Below are positions 1 through 8,300 of a DNA stretch of 64,000 nucleotides, piece after piece. The position numbers and the translations under genes were made by a program. The DNA is taken from the NCBI GenBank assembly GCA_001314715.1, contig LJSV01000005.1:124001-188000 (forward strand). The letters are read 5' to 3'. The stretch comes from Rhodobacteraceae bacterium HLUCCA12. GTDB taxonomy: Bacteria > Pseudomonadota > Alphaproteobacteria > Rhodobacterales > Rhodobacteraceae. The notes under the pieces were generated by a model. That model was not told the DNA's origin and ran no database searches. It was given only the letters and a program-made list of their open reading frames with translations. Numbering within the stretch: position 1 is the stretch's first letter; the number at the start of each line of letters is the position of its first letter.

Positions 1-1250
1 GACAGGTCCAGAAGGTGCCGCAACGCCGTAAAGGTATAGGTCTGCGTGCCCGATCCGCCATGGAGCGGCTGGCTCAGCGTCAGCGTGCCGGCAGAAACAT
101 TGCGCGCGCGCACATAAACCTCGCGCCCGACCCCCGTGCCGGAAACCCGCGCGCCCACCGGCACATTGGCGATATTGGCAACATTGCTCAATTCGGTCGG
201 GGCACCGGTGTCATAGGTCGCCTGCGCGGTAACGACCGTGTTGTCCCAGGCCGCGCCGGACTCGATCTCAAGCTGGCCGTTGCAAATCTGGCGCCGCTGG
301 GCATAGGCGCTGAGCCCGGCAAGCGCCGCCACATCGACCGGCGCCGCGATGCGCACACGGCGGCCGCAAAGATCGAACGCCACGTGATCGGTGAAATGGA
401 AAAGCGCCTGGACACCCTTGCGAAACGCCGTATCGTCATCGCCGAACGCAGACCGATAGGTCGGAAAATCGTAGGATCGCGTCAGTTGCAGGCGACTGGC
501 CTCGGCCATCACCAGCGTCCCCTGAAACCGCACCGGCACGTCGATCGTCAGGGACGCGCCGATGACATAGCTTCCCTCGGAAACCAGCAGCCGGCAGCCC
601 TTTTGCGCCGCCTCGTTCGCCGCGGCCACAAAGGCCGCGTGGTCATCGACAACCCCGTCCCCGACCGCGCCGTGGTCGCGAACATCGACCCAATCCATCA
701 GGTCGCGCAGGTAAAAGCTGGTCACATCCTCGATCACGATGTCGTCGATCCGCACGACGCCGCCATTCGGCCCCGTCAGGTCTAGCCCCAGATGGCCGTG
801 GGACACGCCGTTCCAGTTCATGTCGACGCCGCCGCGCGGGCCGGTGCCGATGATGGCCGAGACCGTCACCGTCTGGCCGAACTGGTCCAGCGCAACGCTT
901 GGTCCCTGCGTGACGGTCCCGCCGACCGCGCCGCCCCCGCTGTCCGCCGCGAAACCGGCGATGCGCACGGTCGGCAACGCGCCGCTGACAGCCTTCACCC
1001 GCGCGCGGACCCGCAGATAGAGACCGGGAATGACCGGCACCTGCCCGGTCCAGCGCAACCGCTGCGTGGTCTCGGTCTTGAGAAGTTCCAGACAGCCGCC
1101 GAAATCGGGATCGGACGGGACAAAGGCGGCATTCGCCGCCCCGTCATAGCTGGGCGCGCCCGGCGTGCCATCGCCGCTGGACCAGACATCCAGCCCGTCC
1201 GCAAAGGGCGGCGGCATCAGGATCAAACCCTCGGTGACTGCCTTGTTCAT
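1..1250 (-). CDS. right-handed beta-helix protein (Pectate_lyase_3-type), 3' end outside window
   Basis: The reading frame opens with ATG at 1250, preceded by an AGGGG ribosome site, and stays open to base 1, so the C-terminal part is missing. About 416 residues are visible. Residues 1-180 form a beta-rich N-terminal module (starts MNKAVTEGLILMPPP). Residues 188-204 carry VDVRDHGAVGDGVVDD, which matches the entry signature of pectate-lyase-like beta-helix domains (V-R-x-[FH]-G-A-x-G-D-G-x-x-D-D). Proteins of this family cut or bind polysaccharide, or serve as phage or surface fibres. No signal peptide is seen. I recognise the N-terminus as a recurrent type in Rhodobacterales but know no assigned substrate. 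The upstream neighbour is divergent or unrelated, so context gives no further help. Confidence 0.8.
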   Translation of the reverse strand, partial: MNKAVTEGLILMPPPFADGLDVWSSGDGTPGAPSYDGAANAAFVPSDPDFGGCLELLKTETTQRLRWTGQVPVIPGLYLRVRARVKAVSGALPTVRIAGFAADSGGGAVGGTVTQGPSVALDQFGQTVTVSAIIGTGPRGGVDMNWNGVSHGHLGLDLTGPNGGVVRIDDIVIEDVTSFYLRDLMDWVDVRDHGAVGDGVVDDHAAFVAAANEAAQKGCRLLVSEGSYVIGASLTIDVPVRFQGTLVMAEASRLQLTRSYDFPTYRSAFGDDDTAFRKGVQALFHFTDHVAFDLCGRRVRIAAPVDVAALAGLSAYAQRRQICNGQLEIESGAAWDNTVVTAQATYDTGAPTELSNVANIANVPVGARVSGTGVGREVYVRARNVSAGTLTLSQPLHGGSGTQTYTFTALRHLLDL

Positions 1251-1380
1251 GAATGACCCCTGTTCGTTGATCGTGGCAAACGCTTGGGCGCGACCGGGGC
1301 AAGCTGCCGGTCCTGCGCAAGGCCGCAAGGGGTATCAACCAAGGGTTAAAACGGTTTGGGACCAGCGCGCGTTGCGCCGG

Positions 1381-1794
1381 TCAGACACCGGCACCGTCCG
1401 GTTCCAGCAAGCGCACGCCATTGATCAGAAAGCCGGAATCCGATTCGATCATCTGGTATTCCAGCAGGTGCAGCCGCCCGCCCCGATCAGCGATCAGAAC
1501 CCGTTGCAGCCAGAGACCGCCGCGCTCACTCCGTTCCAGGAATCGCACAGAATCCGGCCGGTGCACCATCGGATAGCCTTGGCGCACCATCTGCCCAAAG
1601 CGTTCGGCGGTGCCAAAGAGGGCCCGGATCGTCGGGCTGGCAAAGTCAAAGGCGGCGGCCATGTCGTCGTCTTGAAACGCCGCGATCTGGTCCGAGATCA
1701 CGCGCTCGATCGCGCCCCCCTCCTGCGCGCGCGCCAGCGGCGTTGTCAGCACCAAAAGGGCAATGGCAAATGCAAACGTCAGGCTGCGCGGCAT
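1381..1794 (-). CDS. DUF4864 domain secreted protein
   Basis: 137 residues. Residues 1-23 form a signal peptide (hydrophobic stretch FAFAIALLVLTTPLARA with a cleavage site at A-R-A-Q). The mature part fits the short cystatin/NTF2-like DUF4864 family: an N-terminal helix (I-E-R-V-I-S-D-Q-I-A-A-F-Q-D-D-D-M-A-A-A-F), then a beta-sheet ending in G-F-L-I-N-G-V-R-L. It is likely periplasmic. Function is unknown in the family. It lies alone between the beta-helix gene and the acyl-CoA dehydrogenase, with only about 50 bases to the latter's stop, on the same strand. Confidence 0.75.
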   Translation of the reverse strand: MPRSLTFAFAIALLVLTTPLARAQEGGAIERVISDQIAAFQDDDMAAAFDFASPTIRALFGTAERFGQMVRQGYPMVHRPDSVRFLERSERGGLWLQRVLIADRGGRLHLLEYQMIESDSGFLINGVRLLEPDGAGV

Positions 1795-1845
1795 GGCTCG
1801 CTCCGGCTCAGGATATACCGGATACGCCCCAAACCGCCGCCTGGA

Positions 1846-3033
1846 TCAGTGCAACCGCAGACCGCGGGCGCGAAACAGCTCTTCGGCGATGATCAGGCGG
1901 CGAACCTCGCTGGTGCCACCGCCGATCGAGGCGATCTTGGCGTTGCGGTAATGCCGGTTCACCTCGGTCTCCCAGACAAAACCGCTGCCGCCGTGGATCT
2001 GCACCGCCTTGTCCGTGACCGAAGCAATCATGTCGGCCCCGAACAGAACCGCCGAGGCACAGAGCTGGTGGATCGCACCGCGCCCGCCCTCACCGCGCGA
2101 CAGCGCATCGCAGGCAGCCAGCGCACGATAGGCAAAGGTGCGCGCGGCCTCGATCTCGGTATACATCTCGGCCAGTTGCGCCTGAACCATCTGAAAACTG
2201 CCGATCGGTCGGCCGAATTGCTTGCGCGTGGCGGCGTAATCAAGCGACAGGTCCAGGCACCGTTGCGCCGCACCGATATAGGGCAGCCCCAGAAACGCGC
2301 GCTCGATGTCCAGCCCGCTCATCACGATCCCCACGCCGCCGTTTTCCACGCCCAGCAGATTGGCCGCGGGCACGCGCACCGCGTCAAAGACCAGCTCGCC
2401 CGTCGGACAGCCGCGCCACCCCATCTTTTTCAAGGTCTGCGCCACCGAAAAGCCCGGCGCGTCGGTTTCGACGATAAAGGCCGAGATGCCCTTGGCGCCC
2501 AGTCCCGGATCGGTCTTGGCATAGGTCAGGACGACATCGGCCACCGGCCCGTTCGAGATGAACATCTTGCGGCCCGTCAGCACATAATCGTCGCCGTCGC
2601 GCACGGCGCGCAATGCCATCGAACCCAGCGCATCCGACCCAGCGCCCGGCTCGGTCAGCCCCAGCGCGCCAACCGTGCGACCGGCGCACAGGTCGGGGAT
2701 GTAGCGGGCGATCTGATCGTCGTGCCCATTGCGCAAGATATTGTTGAGACACAGGTTTTCATGCGGGCCCCAGATGAAGCTCGCGTTCAGGTTCCAGTAT
2801 CCGAAGGCCTCGGCCACCGGCCCGGCCGACATCAGGTCAAGCCCCGTGCCCCCAAGCGCGGGCGGCGCGGTCAGGCCGCAATAGCCATCCGCGCCCAGCT
2901 TGGCGATCAGGTGGTCGGGATACCAGTCCTCGTCATCCATGCGTGCCAGCAACGGATGCAGCTCGGCCTCGGCATATCGAAAGGCGGCATCAAACACCGC
3001 GCGCTGGTCCTCGGTCAGGTCGAACTGGCTCAT
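1846..3033 (-). CDS. acyl-CoA dehydrogenase, isovaleryl-CoA dehydrogenase type
   Basis: 395 residues. It oxidises an acyl-CoA at C2-C3, passing electrons through FAD to ETF. I start it at ATG 3033 (MSQFDLTEDQ), which has a CGGAG ribosome site and lies just past the GST stop; an upstream in-frame Met would overlap the GST gene. The motif L-T-E-P-G-A-G-S-D (residues 126-134) is the usual FAD/substrate loop. The C-terminal glutamate of medium- and short-chain enzymes is replaced (I-G-G-G-T-S-E-V-R-R), while G-L-D-I-E-R places Glu244 where isovaleryl-CoA dehydrogenase has its catalytic base. That points to branched substrates such as isovaleryl- or citronellyl-CoA. It is the last gene of the carboxylase operon. 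Exact substrate is not provable from sequence. Confidence 0.88.
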   Translation of the reverse strand: MSQFDLTEDQRAVFDAAFRYAEAELHPLLARMDDEDWYPDHLIAKLGADGYCGLTAPPALGGTGLDLMSAGPVAEAFGYWNLNASFIWGPHENLCLNNILRNGHDDQIARYIPDLCAGRTVGALGLTEPGAGSDALGSMALRAVRDGDDYVLTGRKMFISNGPVADVVLTYAKTDPGLGAKGISAFIVETDAPGFSVAQTLKKMGWRGCPTGELVFDAVRVPAANLLGVENGGVGIVMSGLDIERAFLGLPYIGAAQRCLDLSLDYAATRKQFGRPIGSFQMVQAQLAEMYTEIEAARTFAYRALAACDALSRGEGGRGAIHQLCASAVLFGADMIASVTDKAVQIHGGSGFVWETEVNRHYRNAKIASIGGGTSEVRRLIIAEELFRARGLRLH

Positions 3034-3034
3034 G

Positions 3035-3667
3035 TCATACTCCGGGCAAGGGCGAGCCGACGGCATTGGCGCGCGCAAAGGCAGGCCGCGCCTTGAGCCG
3101 TTCCAGATAGGCGGCGGTCTGCGGCTTGTAATGCCGCGCCAGTCCGATCACCTCGCCCAGATAAAGCGCATAGCCCACTGCAATATCGGCGATCGTGAAA
3201 CGATCCTCGCACAGCCAGTCCCGCCCGTCGATTTGGGCATTCACCAGCTTCAGCCGGGCCAGGTACCATTGCGTGTAATCCTCAACCACCTGGGGTTGGC
3301 GGCGCTCAGGCGGTTCAAAACGGCCGTAGCGCAGAACCAGCGTTTGCGGAAAGGTCAGCGTGGCATCGGCATGGTAGAGCCAGTTCAGAAACGCGCCATA
3401 CCCGGCACTGTCCGGCGCCACGGCCAGGGCGCCATCGCCATGACGCACGGCCAGATAGTGACAGATTGCCGCCGACTCGGTCATCCAGGTGTCGCCGTCC
3501 ACCAGATAGGGCACCGTGCCCAGCGGATTGCGCTCGACAAAGGTTGGATCGCTCATCCGTGGCGGAAAGGTCAGAAGATGCAGGCGATAATCCAGCCCCA
3601 GTTCCTCAAGGGTCCACAGCGGCCTGAGCGAGCGCGAATCCTTGCAATGCCACAGCTCCAGCGTCAT
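3035..3667 (-). CDS. glutathione S-transferase family protein
   Basis: 210 residues with a thioredoxin-like N-terminal domain (about 1-80) and an all-helical C-terminal domain. N-P-L-G-T-V-P-Y-L (residues 47-55, with the cis-proline) and E-S-A-A-I (residues 64-68) form the glutathione-binding site of the GST fold. The start overlaps the carboxylase alpha stop by four bases, so it is translated with the carboxylase operon. Its role there is unclear: it might detoxify or isomerise an unsaturated intermediate (compare maleylacetoacetate isomerase, a GST). That is inference only. Confidence 0.85.
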   Translation of the reverse strand: MTLELWHCKDSRSLRPLWTLEELGLDYRLHLLTFPPRMSDPTFVERNPLGTVPYLVDGDTWMTESAAICHYLAVRHGDGALAVAPDSAGYGAFLNWLYHADATLTFPQTLVLRYGRFEPPERRQPQVVEDYTQWYLARLKLVNAQIDGRDWLCEDRFTIADIAVGYALYLGEVIGLARHYKPQTAAYLERLKARPAFARANAVGSPLPGV

Positions 3668-5616
3668 TCCTCGGCCTCCTCGATCTCGATCAATATCTGG
3701 CGCTCGCGCACCTGCGTCCCGGCACTGACATGCACCGCACCGATGCGGCCGCCTCGGCCCGCGCGTAGCGGATGTTCCATCTTCATCGCCTCAAGCACGG
3801 CCACCACCTGCCCTTTGGCCACCATCGCGCCGGGCTGGGCTGCCACAGACACGACCGTTCCGGCCATTGGCGCATAAAGGACGCTTTCGCCGACTTGGTC
3901 CTTGGCCGCGGCGGGCGCATGTGTCACATCGCGCAACGTCAGCCCGTCCAGGTGCAGACAATCCCCCGCAAAGGCAAAGGGCAAGCGCCCGTCGCGGCCG
4001 TCGCAAGAATAGCGCAGGATGCCGCCCTCAAATCCCCGGATCACGATCCGGCCGCCGTCATGCACCAGTTCTACCCCGGACGGACCGCGCGCGAACCGCA
4101 AGGCGATCTCGTGCACATCCGCGCCCTCGGACACAAGAAATCGCACCAGCGGGCGCGGGCCATTGGTCCAGCCAAAGCGCGGGCTTGCCGGGTCACAGAC
4201 CCCGCCCCGCCGCGCGGCGAAGAGGAACGCGGCCAAAGCCAGGGTGTCGGCATCCGGCGCGCGGCGCGACAAGCTCGCATCGTCGGAAAAATCGTGATCG
4301 AGAAACGCCGTGGTCGCGCCGCTACCGGCAAAAACATCGTGCCGTAACACATTGACCAAAAACGCCTTATTTGTCCGCAGGCCCAGGATCTCGGTGTCGT
4401 TCAGTGCGCCGATCAACCGCCGCGAGGCGCTGGCCCGGTCGGGGCCATGCGCGATGATCTTGGCCAGCATCGGGTCGTAATCGGTGCCGATCACCTGACC
4501 CTCGGCCAGACCATGATCGACCCGCACCTGTGGCGCGGGGCGCCATCGCGCCAGCCGGCCGGATTGCGGCAGAAAACCCTGCGCCGGATCTTCGGCATAA
4601 AGGCGGACCTCGATCGCGTGGCCGCAGAACCTGATCTGATCTTGGCGCCAAGGCAGCGCCTCGCCCTGGGCGATGCGGATCTGCCATTCCACCAGGTCGA
4701 TGCCGGTCACGGCCTCGGTCACCGGATGCTCGACCTGAAGCCGGGTGTTCATCTCAAGAAAATGAAACGCGCCATCGTGCAACAGGAATTCGACGGTCCC
4801 CGCCCCGACATAGTCGCAGGCGCGTGCCGCCTGCACCGCCGCCGCGCCCATCGCGGCCCGCAGGTCAGGATCGACGGCGGGCGATGGCGCCTCCTCGATG
4901 ATCTTCTGGTGGCGCCGCTGCACGGAACAGTCGCGCTCGCCCAGATGCAGCACGTTTCCGTGCGTATCCGCCAGCACCTGCATTTCGACATGCCGCGCCG
5001 CCGTCAGCGCGCGTTCCAGGATCAGCCGGTCATCGCCGAATGCCTTTGCGGCCTCGGATCGGGCGCGGGCAAGGGCCTCGGGCAGGGCATCTGCGTCATT
5101 CACCAGCCGCATGCCCTTGCCGCCGCCGCCCATCGCCGCCTTGACCATCAGCGGAAAGCCGATGCGCGCGCCCTCGTCCAGCAGCGCGGCCTCGGACTGA
5201 TCCGCCCCGGAATAGCCCGGCAAACAGGGCACGCCGGCGCGCGCCATCGCCCGCTTGGCCGCGGCCTTGGACCCCATGAGCGCGATCGCCGCGGCACCGG
5301 GTCCGATGAAGACCAGACCGGCATCGCCGCAGGCGCGCGCGAAATCCGCGTTCTCTGACAAGAACCCATAGCCGGGATGCACCGCCCCTGCCCCGGCCCG
5401 CTGGGCCGCCGCGATGATGCCCGCACCATCGAGATAGGATTGCGGAGCCGGCGCCGGGCCGATGCGCATCGCCACGTCGGCGGCCCGCGTATGGGGCGCG
5501 TCGGCATCGGCATCGGAATAGACGGCAATGGTGCGAAAGCCCATCGCCCGCGCGGTGCGGATGATGCGGCAAGCGATCTCACCGCGATTGGCGATCAGGA
5601 TGGTGTCAAAGCTCAT
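3664..5616 (-). CDS. acyl-CoA carboxylase alpha subunit (biotin carboxylase plus biotin carrier)
   Basis: 650 residues. It carboxylates biotin with bicarbonate and ATP, then carries it to the beta subunit encoded by the upstream gene. Residues 1-450 are biotin carboxylase (I-A-N-R-G-E-I-A-C-R; ATP-grasp glycine loop G-G-G-G-K-G-M-R at 163-170). The C-terminal 80 residues are a biotinyl domain with E-A-M-K-M at 610-614; Lys612 is the biotin site. This length and fusion are typical of 3-methylcrotonyl-CoA (LiuD) and geranyl-CoA (AtuF) carboxylases; bacterial acetyl-CoA carboxylase keeps the domains on separate proteins. Start and stop overlap both neighbours by four bases, so synthesis is coupled. 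Confidence 0.9.
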   Translation of the reverse strand: MSFDTILIANRGEIACRIIRTARAMGFRTIAVYSDADADAPHTRAADVAMRIGPAPAPQSYLDGAGIIAAAQRAGAGAVHPGYGFLSENADFARACGDAGLVFIGPGAAAIALMGSKAAAKRAMARAGVPCLPGYSGADQSEAALLDEGARIGFPLMVKAAMGGGGKGMRLVNDADALPEALARARSEAAKAFGDDRLILERALTAARHVEMQVLADTHGNVLHLGERDCSVQRRHQKIIEEAPSPAVDPDLRAAMGAAAVQAARACDYVGAGTVEFLLHDGAFHFLEMNTRLQVEHPVTEAVTGIDLVEWQIRIAQGEALPWRQDQIRFCGHAIEVRLYAEDPAQGFLPQSGRLARWRPAPQVRVDHGLAEGQVIGTDYDPMLAKIIAHGPDRASASRRLIGALNDTEILGLRTNKAFLVNVLRHDVFAGSGATTAFLDHDFSDDASLSRRAPDADTLALAAFLFAARRGGVCDPASPRFGWTNGPRPLVRFLVSEGADVHEIALRFARGPSGVELVHDGGRIVIRGFEGGILRYSCDGRDGRLPFAFAGDCLHLDGLTLRDVTHAPAAAKDQVGESVLYAPMAGTVVSVAAQPGAMVAKGQVVAVLEAMKMEHPLRAGRGGRIGAVHVSAGTQVRERQILIEIEEAEE

Positions 5617-7235
5617 AGCCGCGCCACGCCAAAGGAGTTGCCGTGCACGGCGCGCGCCGCGCCCTCGCGGCAGACCTCCAGCACCAGTGCCAGGATGTTG
5701 CGGGTGTCGCGCGGGTCGATCAGCCCGTCATCTTCCAGCCGGGCCGAGGACATCAGCGCCGTGGTCTGCCCTTCCAGCATCTGCGCGGTGCCGGCCTCCA
5801 GCGCATCCAGCTTGTCGGGATCGACCGCGCCCGCGGCACGCATCTTGGCCTCGGTCACGATCCGCATGACCTTGCCCGCTTGCGCCCCGCCCATGACGGC
5901 GGTGCGGCTGTTGGGCCAGGCAAAGATGAACCGCGGGTCGAAACCGCGCCCGCACATGGCATAATTCCCCGCCCCGTATGATCCCCCGACGACAATCGAG
6001 ATCTTGGGCACGCGGGCATTGGCCACAGCCTGAATCATCTTGGAGCCATGCTTGATGATCCCCGCGCGCTCGGGCTCGGTGCCAACCAGAAACCCGGTCG
6101 TGTTGTGCAAGAACAGGATCGGCGTATTCGACTGATCGCAGAGCTGGATGAACTGCCCCGCCTTGGCCGCGCCGCGCGCGGTGATCGGGCCGTTGTTGCC
6201 GATGACCGCGCATTCCATCCCCTCGACGCGCATCTGCCCGCAGACCGTATGCGCGTCGTAGTCGGGCTTGAACGGCAGAAAGCGCGACCCGTCCGCCAGC
6301 CGCGCGACGATCTCAAGGCAGTCATAGGGCACGCGGCTGTCCGCCGGAACGATCCCCATGAGGTCCGACGCCGGGTAAAGCGGCGGCGCGGCGGCGTCGG
6401 GCGGCAAGCCGGACTGCGGTGGCACGGCCTTGCCCCAAGGCATGGCCGCGATCACGTCGCGCGCGATGCGAATGCCGTCGGCATCGTCCTCGGCCAGGTA
6501 GTCGCCGGTGCCCGCGACGGTGCAATGCATCTCGGCCCCGCCCAATTCCTCGTCGGTGGCGACCTCGCCCGTGGCGGCCTTGAGCAGGGGCGGTCCGGCC
6601 AGATACATCGTCGCCTGCCCCCGCACCATGATTACATGGTCCGACAGGCCCGGCTGATAAGCACCGCCCGCCGTTGCCGAGCCATGCACGACCGTCACCT
6701 GCGGGATACCCAGCGCGGACAGCCGCGCCTGGTTGGCAAAGCCGCGCCCGCCGGGGATGAACACCTCGTGCGCATAGGTCAGGTTGGCCCCGCCCGACTG
6801 ACTGAGCGAGACCAGCGGCAGACGGTTTTCGCGCGCGATCTCCTGCAAGCGCAGCTTCTTGGCCAGCCCGTCCGGGGTTACCGTGCCACCCTTGACGGCG
6901 AAGTTGTCCACCACCACCACGCAGCGCACGCCGCTGACCCATCCGATCCCGGCAATCGCGCCGGCGCCCGCACCGGTGCCATCGGTATCGCCATAGCGCC
7001 GGTATCCCGCCAGGGCGCAAAGCTCCAGAAACGGCGCGCCAGGATCCAGCAGCAGCGCCAGCCGGTCGCGCGGCAGCTCCATCTTGCGCCGCGCATAGCG
7101 CGCACGCTGCGCCTCGGCGGCTTGTTCGACCTGGGCCTCGATGGCGCGCACGGCCTCCAGTGCCTCGGACATGCGCGCGGCATTCTCGGCGAATGCCGCC
7201 GAGGCCGGATCGACCTGGCTCGTCAAGACCTGCAT
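5613..7235 (-). CDS. acyl-CoA carboxylase beta subunit (carboxyltransferase), geranyl-CoA carboxylase-like active site
   Basis: 540 residues from ATG 7235 (MQVLTSQVDP); a longer in-frame start would add an arginine-rich, non-conserved stretch. Transfers the carboxyl group from biotin to an acyl-CoA. Both crotonase-like halves are present, with S-Q-S-G-G-A-N (145-151), G-S-A-T-A-G-G-A-Y (185-193) and G-A-Q-A-G-K-V-M near the C-terminus. By eye, the H-F-G-R segment of methylcrotonyl-CoA carboxylase corresponds to P-G-G-R at 161-164 here, so Phe is replaced by Gly162. A Phe/Gly difference in this active site is reported to separate methylcrotonyl- from geranyl-CoA carboxylase. A longer, terpenoid-like substrate is therefore possible. 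Pairs with the next gene's biotin subunit. Confidence 0.88.
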   Translation of the reverse strand: MQVLTSQVDPASAAFAENAARMSEALEAVRAIEAQVEQAAEAQRARYARRKMELPRDRLALLLDPGAPFLELCALAGYRRYGDTDGTGAGAGAIAGIGWVSGVRCVVVVDNFAVKGGTVTPDGLAKKLRLQEIARENRLPLVSLSQSGGANLTYAHEVFIPGGRGFANQARLSALGIPQVTVVHGSATAGGAYQPGLSDHVIMVRGQATMYLAGPPLLKAATGEVATDEELGGAEMHCTVAGTGDYLAEDDADGIRIARDVIAAMPWGKAVPPQSGLPPDAAAPPLYPASDLMGIVPADSRVPYDCLEIVARLADGSRFLPFKPDYDAHTVCGQMRVEGMECAVIGNNGPITARGAAKAGQFIQLCDQSNTPILFLHNTTGFLVGTEPERAGIIKHGSKMIQAVANARVPKISIVVGGSYGAGNYAMCGRGFDPRFIFAWPNSRTAVMGGAQAGKVMRIVTEAKMRAAGAVDPDKLDALEAGTAQMLEGQTTALMSSARLEDDGLIDPRDTRNILALVLEVCREGAARAVHGNSFGVARL

Positions 7236-7311
7236 CGCACCCCCCGCAAGGTTGCAAACGCCGTGGGCCCGCCGGCGCGCCTGACGATAAAAGCCTGCAC
7301 GGCGCCCCGTA

Positions 7312-8169
7312 TCATGCCAACCCGAACGCCACACGCGCCTCCTCTGGGCTGGCGACGCCGCGCCCGGTCTCTTGGGCGATGCGCGCCAGGGCTTCGATCA
7401 GGGCGCCGTTTCCGGGGGTGCGGGTGCCATCGGGCAGGTAAAACGTATCCTCGACCCCGCTGCGCAGATGCCCACCCAGCGCCGCCGCCTGCCGGTGCAG
7501 GCCCCAGACCTCGGACCGGCCGATCGCGGTCACCTGCCAGTTGCAGCCCGGCCGCAGATACCGCAGCACCAGCGCCAACAGATCCGGATCCGCCGGCATG
7601 CCCGAGGCCACGCCCATGACAAGGTTATACTGCGGATCGCGCACCAGCCCGACCTCGGCGAACATGCCGACCGATCGCACGATCCCCAGATCGAAACACT
7701 CGAACTCGGGGCGCACGCCGGTTTCGTCCATCGTGGCCAGTATCTCTTCGATCTTTTCGACCGGATTGTCGAACAGCATCGGCGGCCAGGCCCATCGGCC
7801 ATCGGCGCGCGTCTTGAGATAGTTCAGACTGCCCGCGTTGCAGGCCGCGATCTCGGGCTTGCCCGCGCGCAGGCAGGCCAGGGGGCCGGACTGGTCGCGC
7901 CCCACCGTGCCGGTGGTGAAATTCAGGATCACGCCCGGACAGGCCGCGCGGATCGCCTCGGCGATCTGGACGGCCAGCGCGGGCTCCCAGCTTGGCAGAT
8001 GGCCGCGCCCGGCGCCCTGCTGGCGGAAATGCACATGCATGCAGGCCGCACCGGCATCAAAGGCCTCGCGCGCCGATGCCGCCAGTTCCGCCGGCGTCAC
8101 CGGCACCGGATGCTGGCGCGGATCGGTCAGAACCCCGGTCAGCGCGCAGGTGATCACGGCCTTGTCCAT
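7312..8169 (-). CDS. beta-keto acid cleavage enzyme (BKACE / 3-keto-5-aminohexanoate cleavage family)
   Basis: 285 residues, a full-length TIM-barrel of the BKACE (DUF849) family. These zinc enzymes condense a beta-keto acid with acetyl-CoA and release acetoacetate plus a new acyl-CoA. The metal motif C-M-H-V-H-F-R gives His45 and His47; V-E-D-T-F-Y near residue 240 supplies the third conserved acidic region. N-terminus A-V-I-T-C-A-L-T-G is typical. It is the first gene of the operon, 76 bases ahead of the carboxylase beta start. Family members differ widely in beta-keto acid, so the substrate is open. The acetoacetate it releases can be used by the acetoacetyl-CoA synthetase encoded nearby. 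Confidence 0.88.
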   Translation of the reverse strand: MDKAVITCALTGVLTDPRQHPVPVTPAELAASAREAFDAGAACMHVHFRQQGAGRGHLPSWEPALAVQIAEAIRAACPGVILNFTTGTVGRDQSGPLACLRAGKPEIAACNAGSLNYLKTRADGRWAWPPMLFDNPVEKIEEILATMDETGVRPEFECFDLGIVRSVGMFAEVGLVRDPQYNLVMGVASGMPADPDLLALVLRYLRPGCNWQVTAIGRSEVWGLHRQAAALGGHLRSGVEDTFYLPDGTRTPGNGALIEALARIAQETGRGVASPEEARVAFGLA

Positions 8170-8227
8170 TCCCCCCTCCGTTCGCCCTTGGCGCCACGTC
8201 CCGAAAGCCTAGCAACGCGCCGCGAAC

Positions 8228-8245
8228 CAAGCAAGCGCTTGGTTG
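8228..8245. promoter_or_regulatory. palindromic operator, probable TetR binding site
   Basis: CAAGCAAGCGCTTGGTTG is symmetric around a perfect CAAGCGCTTG core, with CAA/TTG flanks and one mismatched pair. It sits between the divergent BKACE operon (start 8169) and the TetR gene (start 8301), where a self-regulating TetR repressor would bind to control both. The match is to the general form of TetR operators; no specific regulator consensus was checked. Confidence 0.65.
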
Positions 8246-8300
8246 TTTTTCGTGGCGTCACGCCTTACCCTGCCACCGATCACCCAATCTTGGCGCGCCC

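Noticed and set aside
1165-3096. Long plus-strand open frame opposite the DUF4864 and acyl-CoA dehydrogenase genes
   Set aside because: Composition and lack of domains mark it as a shadow of the minus-strand genes.
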